From the NCBI GenBank assembly GCA_009801085.1, contig VNWV01000004.1:2976001-3040000 (forward strand): a stretch of 64,000 nucleotides of DNA, given 5' to 3'. A program made the position numbers and the translations under genes. Within the stretch, counting starts at the first letter, position 1. Each line of letters begins with the position of its first letter. The notes under the pieces are model-generated. The model was not told the origin of the DNA. It did not search any database and was given only the letters and a program-made list of their open reading frames with translations. This DNA comes from Lasiodiplodia sp. COLG20 (taxonomy: Eukaryota > Ascomycota > Dothideomycetes > Botryosphaeriales > Botryosphaeriaceae). Below, piece by piece: positions 24,288 to 36,582 of this stretch.

Positions 24288-25760
24288 GCAATCCATAGTG
24301 TACCTTGGTGGCTGACCGGTGAGAATGCCTATCCACTCTCCGACGAACGGCTGCTAGAGCCTCCCGGAGATTGAAGGCGTGTGCACTAAATGTCAGCCAG
24401 CCAACGGCGTCAGTACAGCCTCGTGATCATCGGTTTCACCGAAGGGCGTAGGGTCCCAGACCATGGCACTTTGACGTAGCTAATGGCCTACTGCACGGCA
24501 TGCGCCATAATTACATGCAGGAGATAGCCAATAGCCATAAAAGAAGAAGCTTTTGTTTTCATGACGGCTGCCTCGGGCTAGCTATGTACTACTACTAGCT
24601 AACCAACCACCTGATAGTTGTTCATCTTGTGCTACTAACCGACTATTTTCCCTTCGAAAGTTTCCGTTCTTGGTTGGCCCGTCCATTCCTTTCTCGCTCG
24701 AGTTTGAAAGAAGGGTCGCAAAAAATGGAAAAGCAGACCTAAAGTCTGCTTGGGAAGGCAGTGGTTGACCAAGGAATCGACACCTGCCTCATGAGACTTC
24801 AAAAAACAAAGCCTTGCAATGAAATCAAATCCGTTCCGTACCCCGTATAGCCCCCCGACCCGCCCAACAACCAGCCCCATCCCAGCCTTCAGCGCCATTA
24901 AAGAAATCCCAAAGACCAAAGCGCATCCACAGAGGTGTGCCGAATAAAGAGACGAGTAGAAAGACTCAGCTTGAAAATGTGTGAATAAAACTCAGGACAT
25001 TAGCCAATACTGAGACGAAAAAAGCTTCAAATCCAGCCATTTCGCAAGCGGACTGGTCGTGGCGGCGAGATATCGCAGGTGTGGGGTACTCGAAGATAAA
25101 ACTTAGCAAAATCGACAGACGGATAGACGCCGCCTGTGCACGAGACCAAGCTCCAAGCCACATGGGTTCCCTTATGTCCCACATTTTGACTTCTCCCTCA
25201 ATACTATCAACTTTTATTCGCATGTCGGAGAATGGCACAGAGCCAGTAAAACAAAACCTGATGTATGTCCGACGGAATGAAGCTGTCGGCGCTGAAATAG
25301 TTTGCATGAAAGAATTGAAGCCGCCCAGACGGAAAGAGACATTGATAGGGGACTGAGCGTCGAAACCAGACCCACAGGAATATACGACAGCGAATCCGTA
25401 GACATTTTTTTCGACCAGGCAGAATTGATGAAGACGTATCCTGTTTTTCCCTCCGTACGGCGCTTGGCATTCATCATCCTCCGGTCGTGAGCGTGGTGTA
25501 TTTACTTGGACGGAAGACCTTTCTCCCGGAGCCATACATATACAAGGCGTTATGGGGTATCCAAAGTGCGAGATCGTCCGATGAAAGCGCGCCTTTCCCT
25601 GGTGCACTCGAGAGCCGCAATGTTGGGCACATACATACGTATATGCGGCTGCCGAACGCTACCCTGTTGTTCGTCGAAGCATTAATCGTGAAAGCTGAAC
25701 CATACAGAAATTTGGCGTCGCCTGAGGGGGTTTGCAGGCGATCCGTAACGATGCTGTCGC

Positions 25761-28700
25761 TTAGGCGGTGATAGAGCTCTCGGCTCTGGCATGCACGTGA
25801 TTAGCGTGAGCTTCGAGCGCGCGCGCCATAACATGAGTAACTAAGATTTATTAGCGATTTGTTGGGTGGTTCGAGAATCAATTTGGTCTTACCGGGCCAG
25901 ACAGCAGCATGCTCCATCATGTAGGCCGTGACCATGAGGAGCTTGCTTCCGTAACCATAATTATTGAGCGCCGGGAGGCCAACTCCAGCCGACGAGCCCA
26001 TACTTCCAGTATCAAAGGTAATCTTCATCTCTGCATTGTCCAAAATCTCGGCAACCTTCTGCAGGAGCTTGGTGTCCTCTTCTTCCAGGAGCATGATTGC
26101 AGGGACCTGATTGTAGTCGACTTCGGCCTTGCCCAGAATACCCATGTAACGACCAACACGCTCCTGGACTGTTGCAACCCACTCCGCAAGCACCTGCGCG
26201 CAGTCAAAGGTGCACATGGCAGACTGAATGGGAAGCTCTCGCGAAGTGAAATCGGCGAAAGTGACACCGAGCTTGGCTGACATTGAAAGCGAATCAGCAG
26301 CATAGAATGCAGCCTTGCGGAGGTGGCGTTCACGCTTGGAGGATTTGGCCGAAGAGAAACTGCCGTTCGGCATCATCCCGGAATCAGAGAAATCTGGACC
26401 GACGCCATTCATGCCACCTGGAGAGCTGTTCGGCGCAGTGCTCCGGTTAGAGTTGACGTCGGACGAGCTATCCGAGTCCATCTCAGCGTGCTGAATGATC
26501 TCGTCGCCCCTTGCCAGCTCCTCAGCCATGGCGTCAAAGTCGCGGGCCCAGAAGCCTTCTTTCGACCGAGCAAGACTGACGAACAGACGCACGTAGGCAA
26601 GATCCAAGAGAGGAATGCTGTCAGCTGGAAGAGGTCCGTAGGGGTTCGGCCTTTCTAGGCTGTGGTGCGGGTTGGCCCTCCAAGCAGCTTGCCACGCCTT
26701 GAGCGCGGGCTCGATCTGATTGTGCATCTGCTCCGTCTCGGCGGTGGTCCATTGCCGACCGTTGTGACGCTGCCTGGTCTCCCAGATGTACACGTGGAGG
26801 GCGTTGATCAAGACGTAGCAACCAAAAGTGCTTGGCTTGAGAACGCTCTCACCAAGCTCATCGGGGTAGTTCTGCGCACTGGAACGCTGTCGCTCACTTG
26901 CTGTAAGCAAATGAGTCAGCGCGTCAGCAAAGGCGATACCTTTCTGGCTAGCGACTTGTTGACCACCCATCGCCACCCACGCTTGGGCGCTATCAGCGGC
27001 CCACAAGTCCTCCTCGCACGGAAGATCCAGGTGTAACTCTGAATTCAAAATCCTTGGAGCGTGGTTGTACCCGATAACCGTGAGACTTGAAAGCACAAAC
27101 ACGGCGTACAGGGTCCGCTTGCGTTCTTCTTGTGTCTTCCAACGCATCCACTGGGAGTGCTCGTCGAGACTGACCCATTGATTGGGAGCTTGACCGTCGT
27201 CGCCCATGTCGATGTCGCCATCACCGTGGTTACGCGCGTTTGATCCATTGGCAGTCTCGTCCGCGGGCTGGTCGAGGTTTGCGGCCTTCGCCAAGCTGAC
27301 TAGAGCAGCGCAGTGGGTGTACGCAACATCGTTGGCCTGCTTGTCGCCACATTGGTGGCCGTAGATGAGGTTGAGTAGCATCGACTGCACAAGCCAGAGG
27401 GGGGTTGTGTGGTTGGACTCGTGCACGGGGTTCAGGCCGTTCACGGCCGCTGCAAGATCTGCGCGTCGACGTTCCTCAAGATAGAACAAAATCATCTTCT
27501 TCGCGGCTTCGAACAGCTCCTTGCTGGCAGCCTGTTCGAATTCGTACAACGCGCCGATAGCAGCCATGGCCAGAATCAGACATTCGCCACCGCCAATGGT
27601 GCCTCCGTGGCCGAAAGTCGCCGCGCGCGGATTGGTCGAATACAGAGAAGAGTCGAAGGAAAGGGTTGGAATGTGCAAGAAAGGCATGTGCGGCTGGAAA
27701 TATTGAATATAGGCGTTGACGAACCGTTGGAGGTCACTGGTACTTGGCAGCGAAGGCAGCTGTGCCGATGACATGGCAGGGAGCCCGGGCGATAGAGGTG
27801 AGCTGATGGCCGGCTGAGAATATTTCCGTTGGTTGGAACTATAATTCATCGCCTGCGACAAGCTCATGAGGAGAGACTGTCGAGTGGCATCAGTGATTGA
27901 ATCAGTTGAGACGGACGTCACCGAGCTCTGGCGAGCGCTGCCGTTGACTGAAGAGGAAGCTATACTTGTGCTATCAGATGTGAAAGTCGTGGGTGGGTGG
28001 AAGTACTGGTTCGGCATTCCAGGAATGCCCGCAGTAGGACTCATGGAGTTCAACGGCGGAGGCGAGGAGAAGTACATGTCTTGCCCGTTCTGGTCTTGCA
28101 GCTGCTTGGGAGAGACGGTGCTCAGGGGGTCCATGAGTTCTGGAAAGACGGCGTTCATTGCATCCAGCGATATTGAGCTGGTGTCGATCATCGAGGTTGC
28201 ATTCAGCGAGCCCTGCCACATGGAGCTTGTGGATTGCGAAGGCTGATTCGAACCATCAAGCATGACCTCGCTGAACCCGCTTTGGCTCGCAGTGCTGATT
28301 GCCGAAGGGGAAGACTCGTCCACGGCGTTCTCGTTGGAGCCGGCATTCAGGTTCAGGGAGCTGTCCAAGCCAGCCATCCAGTCGAACTCATCCTCCTCGA
28401 TACCAGCACTGGCAGAGAAAGGAGGGAATGTGCCGAAAGGAGACGCCGGCGTACCCAGAGAACCACTGAAGTGCAGTTGTGCCGGGTTGATGGTCGAGCC
28501 AGAAGCGAATAGCTTGTCCAGATCCATCATGTGATCAAAGCCTGGGATGGGGGCCGTCCGCAGACCGCCACCAAGGCCCATGCCCAGATGCGTGTCAATC
28601 TTGGGCAAGCCGTGGTGATTTGAGTGGTCCATTGTGCTTTGCATTCCGCGAAAGTCAAAGTTGTGCGAGCCAGGGAAGCCCGAAAGGCTGGGGTGGTGGC

Positions 28701-29390
28701 TATGACCATGGCCGTGGCCGTGGCCCATAGGGATACCGGGGCTTCTCGCAGAGGTGGTGTTATGAGCGGCTAGCAGATTGTTCAAAGCACCAGCATCGAT
28801 ATGACTTATTGTGTTCGCTCGCGGGCGTGCAGTAGGTGCTCCGGCTCCCACGGCTCCGTTCGCACCGCTTGCGATCGAGTTCTTGCGTACTCGGTTCGTG
28901 TTGCCGTTGGGTGGGATGCCTGTTGTGCTCTCGCGGCGACCATTTCTGGGCCGAGTAGAGGCAGCACCAGCCTGGTGGAGCTTCTGCTGGTGCCGTAATA
29001 GCAGGTCACGCCTGGCAAAACACCTGGTACATTGCGGACACTCAAAGGGCTTCTCTTTTGTGTGGGAGCGCTCGTGGCGCTTTAGGTGCTCGAGCCTCGC
29101 AAAGGAGCGACCGCAAGTGCCGCACACGTGTGGCCTTGGCTTATCGGTTTTAGGGGGCGGGAACGTCGCAGTGGGAGCGGTCTGGGAAGAGTCGGTTTTG
29201 GCATTGGGCGAGGAGGCTGGTGGTGGTGAGAGGTTAGCGGAGCTTAAGGAGGCCGTCGGACGCCTTGTGTGGAGGGCGGGGAGAGCTTACCCTTCACATC
29301 TGCAGAAGCGTCGCCGGCGCCATTCGCAGCGTCGACCGTTGCAGGGGCAGCCATGGTCGAATCGGGGGCTGTTTCGGGTATCTCTGGCAT
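25761..29390 (-). CDS. C2H2 zinc finger regulator with fungal TF domain (AmdX/Adr1-like)
   Basis: Three exons on the minus strand: 29390-29291, 29216-25893 and 25840-25761, giving 1167 residues. Two N-terminal C2H2 fingers lie at about residues 65-85 ([21 protein letters not shown]) and 93-114 ([22 protein letters not shown]), with the TKEKP linker. This finger pair is of the Adr1/AmdX kind. A long Ser/Gly/Asn/His-rich region follows, including a [11 protein letters not shown] stretch. The C-terminal half carries the fungal transcription factor domain (PF04082 type), with [20 protein letters not shown] and [20 protein letters not shown]. The last intron (52 nt, GTAAGA..CTTAG, branch CTAAT) is inferred because splicing gives a helical end, [30 protein letters not shown], instead of an unstructured 18-residue tail stopping at 25801. 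AmdX relatives activate carbon or amide utilisation genes; the exact orthologue is not certain. Confidence 0.85.
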
Positions 29391-32300
29391 GCCTATGGGT
29401 GCGTCTCTCTACACACCGCCAACTCGATGACGGTTGGGTTGGCGCGTCCACCAGTAGTGTTCAGCGGCTGGCTAGGAGTCGTGTCGCAGCCAGATTGGAG
29501 TCGCTGGCAGGTAAGGATGGACAGCGCGTAGCTCCGGGCGCAGTGACGAGTACACGGCGGGTACAAGTAGCTTGCTGGGCGGGAGTAGTGCTCGCGGGAG
29601 AGGCGGGACGTGCAGGGCGCGGGGCAGTGCGCAGCGGGCAGCTGGCGGACAGCAGACGGGTGGCAGGCTCTGGGCTGGCATGGCATACGGTCAGCGCGGG
29701 CGTCAATGCATCGCAGGCTCAGGAGCGGTACCTATTCGTCGTTCGGGCCTTTGGACGTCGAGCTATGCACAGCTCGCAGCGGCGTGACCCGGAAGGCGGA
29801 GTTAAGATCGGCTCTCAGGCGCTTCAACGCCGGCGGAGGGTCGAGCGCAGGACTGAGCGGCGGACATGCACTGCCGGCGACAGGCAATTGAGGGAGAGGG
29901 AGGAGGAATTGCACGGTGCTGGAGCAATTGTGGCGAGTAAGCAGCAGAGTCGCAGTCGTAGGCTGGAGGCCGGCTGGGGAGATGCGAGGCCGAGCGAAGC
30001 GCAGGGCCAGGGTACAAGCCGTCCGGGGCCCAGCAAGTCAGCTGCGCAGCCGTCTAGAGACGGCGTTTAGACTTCGTACTGAAACTAACCGGCCTATCCG
30101 ATGCGGGCTGCGCAGGCAGGCGATCCTGAATTTCGGACTGCTTCCAGAAATTCTCGATGCGTGAGTCGTCGCAATTGCGCTGTTGCGACCCGGATTCGAG
30201 CGCTGGCGTGGGGCGAGCGCTGCGTTCGGCGTCTGCTACGAAGCTATGGCGCGCAGCAGGCTCGCGAGAACAACCGGGCTGTGGCACTGCGACACAGCGT
30301 CTGGGGGCGGGCTAGCAGCAAACAACGGCGAGCCCCATCCACGGCCGGGCGGGCAAAGGGCAGGCAGGGCGACGGCTAGCGGGTGAATTGGCTGCAGAGG
30401 GTCCACCGATCCCAGGGTTTGCGGCTGGCTTCGAGCTGGAGGCGGGAGTCTCGAATGCGTAAAAGGGGAGGGCGAGTGAGGTAGCAGGCGCCTTAGTCAA
30501 GAGCAGCGCGGTGCGAGGCGATCTTCTACCATCGCGAGAGCGTGTAAGCGTCGAACCAGACCCTCGAGGCGCGCGTTGCATGACACAGCCAGAAGCTTTG
30601 ACGACCGAGCATGGGTCGAGTCGACGCCGGGTGCTGCGGCAGGGCCATGCACGATCATCCGGCGTCGGGTTGTTCGATCAGAACGGTACGGTATTTGCGT
30701 ACTGAACGGCCGCCTGCAGCAGACAACACGCAGACCCTGTGCCGTCTCTATTCCTTGCGTTATAGCGCGCTGCCCGACGATTGCCCGCGCCTTCATTCCG
30801 CACCCTACGCGCCGCCTGGCCTCGGCACGAAGCGAGCCCGTCTCGTATCATTGGGCAATACCCTTTGTCATGTTGCAACGGCCATCTGTATCAAACAGCA
30901 GCATGGATTCCCCATACAAGCGTTCCGCAGGCAACGGCGCGGTGGCTCCAACGCGCGCGCGCCCATTGGCCGGCGCCTGCGCCGGCCGTCCCTGAAGCGT
31001 GGCAGCTAGGTTGCGAACGACCTCGCTCCCTTCGGACATAGACGCCGTCCAGACTTCCGAGAGAGAGATCAGGCTGCGCCTGCGGACGCAGGCATGCACG
31101 TCTCCAGCGCGACGGACCCGCATGCGCTGCTCCCTCGATGCATCCTCGCCCAGCGCCATGGACGGCGCGAGGCCGCTACTGCCGCAGCACGTTCTCCTGG
31201 CCGTCAATCACTTGCCCTCTTCGACCGGCCGTTCAGGGCGGCGATGGGACCCCATGCAGCGGTGACGATGCGCTTGCCACTCATCTGGGCAGAAATCTGG
31301 GGTAGACGGGTACGTATCGTAATGATACGCGGAACACGAGCCAGACACGGAGGCCATGCCCAATCCTGCCCATGGCTCCGCTGGCGGATGACCCCAGATT
31401 TTCTGGCGCCCGAGCCAAACCGCGCCGCCTGCGCTGCGCTAGCCACCGCCCCCTGCCTGCTGCCGGCCGTGGCCATTGGTGTCGCTTGTTGGACGCCCAC
31501 GCTGCAGCCGCTAGCGCTCCGTCTGTCGCCGGCGGGCTTGAGCGACCGAAATTGGCGCAGCTCTCCCTGGAAAGGCGCGACTGGTCTAAGGATCTGGTCC
31601 GGCATGGCACCTCGCGCGCTGAAGACGATGGCGGGTTGGCTCGACGAGGCCGCTGTCGAGCTCAGCGGGCGACGGAGCCCCTGGCGGACGTTGCTGCAGC
31701 AGCTCCTGGCCCGACATCAACCTCGCCGCCAAGCCGTGGATAGACACGGCCGCACGCTAGCACGCACCGAGGGCCGCTGTGGGCCATTACGCAGCGCAAC
31801 GCCGCACATGACCTGACGAGCGAAGCACCGCCAAGGGCTGTCGGAGAAGGCTCCATTCGGCGGCGCGACCCACGCGCTCTAGACGACGTGGTCAGCAAGA
31901 TTGCCAGGCACGCCGTTCAGCAGCCTGCGCACCACACCCTCAACGCCTCTTTGGGGTCGCTTGGACCTGCGAAAATGACGCAGTTGACGCAGGCCAGGCG
32001 CGTCGTCAGGGCTCCCGGGCTCAGTGCCGTCCCGCCCATAGCGGCCTCGCTATAGAGGCTGCACAAAACCCGTGATGCCCTCGATGCTCGCTGTGCTGAT
32101 CCCGCCATCGCCGTGGCTGCTCGACCAGCCTGCCAGCATGCAGCAGCGATCCCGATCACCCAGCCGCCATCCATCCCCATCGCTGAGTCCAGTCTGACGT
32201 ACCTGTACACAGGGTGCGCGGTGGCCAGGAGTGCAGGACACCTTGCCCTGCGCGTCCCACGGATGGGGCCGTGGCCCTGCACGCCAGCTACAGCCACAGC

Positions 32301-35300
32301 TGTTTGCATTGACGTCAAGGGCTGCGCGCTGTGCTGCGTCCGGTCGTCCGCCGGCTCGAGCAATGGCGGTGGCTCGACGACAGTTCATGCGGCAGTGCAG
32401 ATCAGGGTTTGCCGCCGAGCGAAAGACGTTGGCAGAGCTCCTGCTCTTCGCCATTGGAGCCTCCCGTGCAGCGTGGGGACGGCTCGATACGTCGCTACTG
32501 GCGGCCGCGCCGCAGGCAGCACGCCGGCGGGGCAGCAAGCCGCGGCGAATGCGCTCAATGCAGCTCTGGTCGCAATTATTGCATCTCACGGCTCTGCTGC
32601 AGGATCAGGTCGTTTGTGCACCCTTCCAGGATGATCTCCGGCGGCGCGAAAACAAGGGATAAGTGTCCGACTGCACGTCAATCATCAGCAGGCAGGAGGA
32701 TCGTCTTGTTATGATGGCACCCACCGGGGGCGCATCTCAACCGTTTATCACGGCATCGCCACGCGGATATCCTTTTGCGCTGTGCTTGCGTCTGGCATCC
32801 CGACTTCCGGGTGGGCCTCCAGGGCTGGTCTCGGACGACATGCACGAGACAAAAGCGGGACGGCTCGAGAGGTCTGACAGAGGCTCCATCGCTAATTTCC
32901 GTCGTCAGATCAAGCCTGCAGCGCCGGCCGCCCTTGAACCACAGTTTCCCCGGCGGGCAGGCGTGCAGAAAGATGATGCACTTCTCAAAATATGTATGTA
33001 CAGCCCACTTCGCGCGAAACGCCCCACTTGCCGCCTTGGGAGCGATCTTATCGGCTCTGCCTTCTTGGTACCGTAAGCCGGCCGCGCGCCCCTTGGCCTG
33101 GGCGCGGCGCCAGCTGAGGCTGGGGCCCGCCGCCCGTCGCAGGTAGGTTGGCTACTGGCTCTCCCGCCGCCGCCTTCGCGCTCTCGAAAAGCCCGCCAGC
33201 CCGCGAAGTATCGCTACAGAGGGGCATCCACTTCTGAGGCTGCGTGCCTTGAAACGCCGCGTGCTTTGGGGCCATCTCAACAGCCCCATCCTCCCTCTCC
33301 ACGGCTCGAGCGTGGCTTCACGCCTGCCGGGACCCTCCCTGACTTCGCCGCAAACATCGGCCTTTGCGACCTGGGCCACGGGATGCGGAGAGAGGCTTCA
33401 AGGGCAGGCGGATCGCGCGCGGATCGAGGCTAATCGAAATAAAATTTTCCACTCAAGCTCGACAAGACCAACATGAAGAGCACGCGGGCTGGGCGTATCA
33501 AGGGCTCCTACCGCACCCTTGGGCCATTCTGACTTGCTTGCTGCCGGTTTCAGCTGCAAGACTGCTCCCTGCGGCAGCATGCGCCAACAGTCCGATGAGA
33601 AGACGCATGGAAAAGAAGGGTATTGCCCTCTGGATAGCCGCTCACACCGCGTTTAGGATTGGGCGTGAAGAGGCCGTTCGGGGCGCGAATCAGAAGGGCA
33701 AGGGCGGCACGGCGCCTCGATCGCTGACATATCAAATCCTCCACTACGCGGTCTGGATTTAACCCTCAGAAGGCTGCGAAAAACGTCTGAATGGCAGCAT
33801 CTCTGCGATTGGCCTAGCGTCTATGCTGCCGTGGCACCTCTTGCCCAGCCATTCGACGCGGCTTGCATGAACCGCTCGTCTCGCCTTTCTACCTCTCCAA
33901 CATGCACTCTTGGCAACGGCATCTCTTCATGACGCGGATCAACAGAAGGAAGAAAACCTCGTGCTCTCATGACGCGGACAGGGTCCCGAGATGCGCCGAC
34001 TGCTGTTCATCTTTCCAAAAAGTGTAGCTCACCTCAGCCCTAGTCAGAGGCCAGAACGAACGGGTATCTCCATGAAACGGACAAGGTCCCCGGTAAATGT
34101 CACAATTCCATCGAAGAAGCACTTCTCGGCGCAATCGTGGACTCCAGCGGATCGTCTTGACCATCTTGCAATACAGCAACGCCCTACTACCAAAGCCAGT
34201 AATGTCGTACTCATTTCTCTTACACACACACACCACCCGGGCCGGCTAGAAGAAAGCTGCGCCAGGTAGTCTTACATGCTGCAGCGATCGCCCGTGCAGC
34301 TTCAGATCGCCATTGGACCCTGGCCGCGAGTAATGCTGGAGGGAAAGAGTGACGAGAAGCGGGCCGGCCGGCAGTAGCAAAGACCACGCAAGCCGGGTGG
34401 TGAGCGTGAGCTGACCACCGTCCAATCGTCAGCGGCCGTCATTCTGAAACAAGCAGCGTGCAGACACCCGCACCGACACGTCCCCAGGCGGATGGTAGAT
34501 CCTGTGCCACCCGGACGGAGAGATGACATCTTGCTGCAGTCAACTACAACGAGGGCAAAGGCTGACGGGCGAACCAGCTGCAACGCGTCCCCCCCCGTCG
34601 TACATTATTTTTCCTTTTGTGCGACGTGCAGTCAATCTGTCAGGTGCTGGTGTCTGGAAGTTTAGTCTTGCATTTGCCTGGATCAAGCTGCACGTGGTGT
34701 TTTGCATCGATGGCTTTGTGGTTTGCTTTTGCTTGGCTGCTGGTCTCTCGTGCTCTCCCAAACCAGTGGAAGGTTTTCCGATGCGGCGTGGAGTTGCTCT
34801 CCGCTATTCCGTCTCACCTTTGTTGCGGAATTTCTGTCCCTCTCTTCTCATTCGTCTTACATTTTCAGGAGCCTCCTTCTGACGGCTGTGACATGAGCAC
34901 CCCGGATATATCTGACGAGATATAGTCAGCGATCAAGCTGGCAGGCAGATCTGAGAAGGGTCTGAGTAGGATCGACATAGCCTAGAATGGGTTTGATACA
35001 TTGCAGCTTGCATCTGTGTTCCGCCATGCTCCGCATCTCGCATCCATCCCAGTAGACTGAGGATTGACTGAGCAATTAAGGTTCCACGCACGGCTTCTGC
35101 AGTCGTGAGTCTAGCGCATATTAACGGCTCTTGAGCGACCAATCGTGACAATTCTTCTTGCGGTCGGGACTGAGTCTGTCCAACAATTGCACGTGTTGTG
35201 GCTTACTGGTTCGGCTCGTACGAAGTAAGGCTCAAGCAGCTGTGGCGTTCAGCTCGATGCATGACCGACATCAAGGATGAACCCAGACGCGTTAATGCAT

Positions 35301-35621
35301 CGAGCTACCAAGGAGAAGGAATCGTAGCGAGCCTGTCAACCGTCGAATAATCCTGTGGGGAGGCGAAGGCGGTAAAAAGATTAGCCCTACGGTTGCACAC
35401 ATGCAACTTTGAAAACCCATTGCAGCCTCGGTCAAGAGAAACCATGGAAATGTGGAGTAGCCTTCTTAGCCAAAGGTAACGTCGATTTTGAGACGCTGGT
35501 TCCCAATTGACTTGGGAATACCCAGTACATGTGAAGATATTCCCCTCTTCAAGAACACTCGAACGCCTGCTGCCTCTGAACGCCATCCAATGCAGAAATT
35601 CTCTCAGTCTTCCACTCCCAG
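29391..35621. other. 6.2-kb GC-rich intergenic region on the 5' side of the C2H2 gene
   Basis: The interval lies upstream of the minus-strand C2H2 gene and downstream of nop16. From 29.4 to about 33.7 kb it is GC-rich and full of overlapping open frames on both strands, as expected by chance in such composition; none has a recognisable domain or plausible exon joints. From 34 to 35.6 kb it is more balanced. No transposon ends, tRNA or ncRNA were recognised. It may hold a long leader and distant control sites of the regulator gene. Confidence 0.5.
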
Positions 35622-36378
35622 CTATTTTTCCTCTTGCTGCGACTTCCGCCACTTCTCAACCCTCCTCTTAATGTCCGCAGCCGTCTGCTGCATCGGGTTA
35701 AGCTTCATGTCCCTGCTCATCTTCCCATAGTCGTCTCCGTACTTGTTCACCAGCCGTTCGATCCACTCGACCTCACGCTCCGACTGCTTGCGCGGCGCCT
35801 TGCGCTTGCCGGTGGAAGTAGCGAGCTCCTCCAGCTGGCGGACGACGGCATTGTCGCTCTTGCCAGCGGTCGTGGGATCGACGGCCGGGGCGTTGTGCTC
35901 GGTGATGCCCTGCCACTCGGCGCCGGCGGTCTCGTCGTCATCTTCGAGCTCGTTGAGCGGGTCGTTCAGCGGGTTCGGGCGGCAGCCGTCGTCGACGATG
36001 CGCACCTCGCCCGTCTCCGGGTCGCGCTCGATGCGTGCTTCGACGGGCTTCGCGACCGTCATGCCGGTCTGGGGGTTCACGGCGAGCGGCGCGGCGACGT
36101 TGTTGGGCGTCGCGAGGGACTTAGCCGTTTTCTCGACGCCGCCGGTCACGCCGTTGAGCTTGGTGCTGAGGCCGAGGCGACGGTAGTTCTGCGTGAGGGT
36201 TTCATGCTTATTCCTGGGCAAAGTAATCAGCGGGTTGAGCGTAGGTTGAAGGGCAGAGCTCGTCGTACCAGTTGGCGGCGATAATGGGGTTGTTCAGGAT
36301 TCTCTTCTTCGACTTGGGCTTCTTGGTGACCTTGGCGATGGACGAGCGGTTTTTCCGCTTCTGCAGTTCGCGACCCAT
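35622..36378 (-). CDS. nop16: 60S ribosome biogenesis factor Nop16
   Basis: Two exons on the minus strand, 36378-36269 and 36213-35622, with a 55-nt intron (branch CTGAT), give 233 residues. The basic N terminus MGRELQKRKNRSS..KKPKSKKRILNNPIIAANW runs across the joint into NKHETLTQNYRRLGL, which is the Nop16 hallmark. The C-terminal part has VEWIERLVNKYGDDYGKMSRDMKLNPMQQT, followed by a Lys/Arg-rich helix. Nop16 is a nucleolar component of pre-60S particles. The middle contains an acidic stretch ELEDDDETA. Divergent from the ZIP transporter with only 204 bp between the start codons. Confidence 0.95.
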
Positions 36379-36582
36379 GGTTGCAGGGGAGAATGTTGCG
36401 GAGAGAGGGTTGTACTCGCCAACTTTTCCCCAGAACCCTCGAAGTTTTGCGCTATCGATAAGGGCCGCGGATTACATAAGAGCTCTATCTCCGAGATGAC
36501 GCTCGGCAGCTGGGCAGGAAGCTCGCTCTTCAGCTGCGATAGCGGAGCGAGCTTCCTTTCCGCGCACATCCACTCTGACAAG
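36379..36582. promoter_or_regulatory. Compact bidirectional promoter of nop16 and the ZIP transporter
   Basis: Both start codons face away from this 204-bp interval. It contains a perfect 8-bp palindrome TATCGATA at 36453-36460 and no obvious TATA box. An in-frame ATG for the transporter at 36496 lies inside it, but the signal peptide argues for the later start at 36583. Confidence 0.6.

Larger units (their letters stand above)
22303..25760. other. Intergenic DNA, 3.5 kb, between slx8-like and C2H2 genes
   Basis: These are the 3' flanks of two convergent genes. The stretch has T/A runs, a GCATG-type repeat at 23471-23493, a short hairpin at 24262-24287 and many simple CA/CT runs. One uninterrupted minus-strand frame of 189 codons from the ATG at 25535 to 24966 shows no recognisable domain (see findings). 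No RNA gene was recognised. Confidence 0.5.

Noticed and set aside
28811..30070. 419-codon + strand frame opposite the start of the C2H2 gene
   Set aside because: It is antisense to the zinc-finger exons over its first part, and the rest follows GC-rich composition; no family features.
30000..33700. GC-rich block considered as a decayed transposon or horizontally acquired island
   Set aside because: No terminal repeats, transposase or reverse transcriptase motifs, or target duplications could be seen; composition alone is not enough.
36496..36582. Upstream in-frame ATG of the ZIP transporter
   Set aside because: It would place 29 polar residues before a clear signal peptide; kept only as an alternative start.
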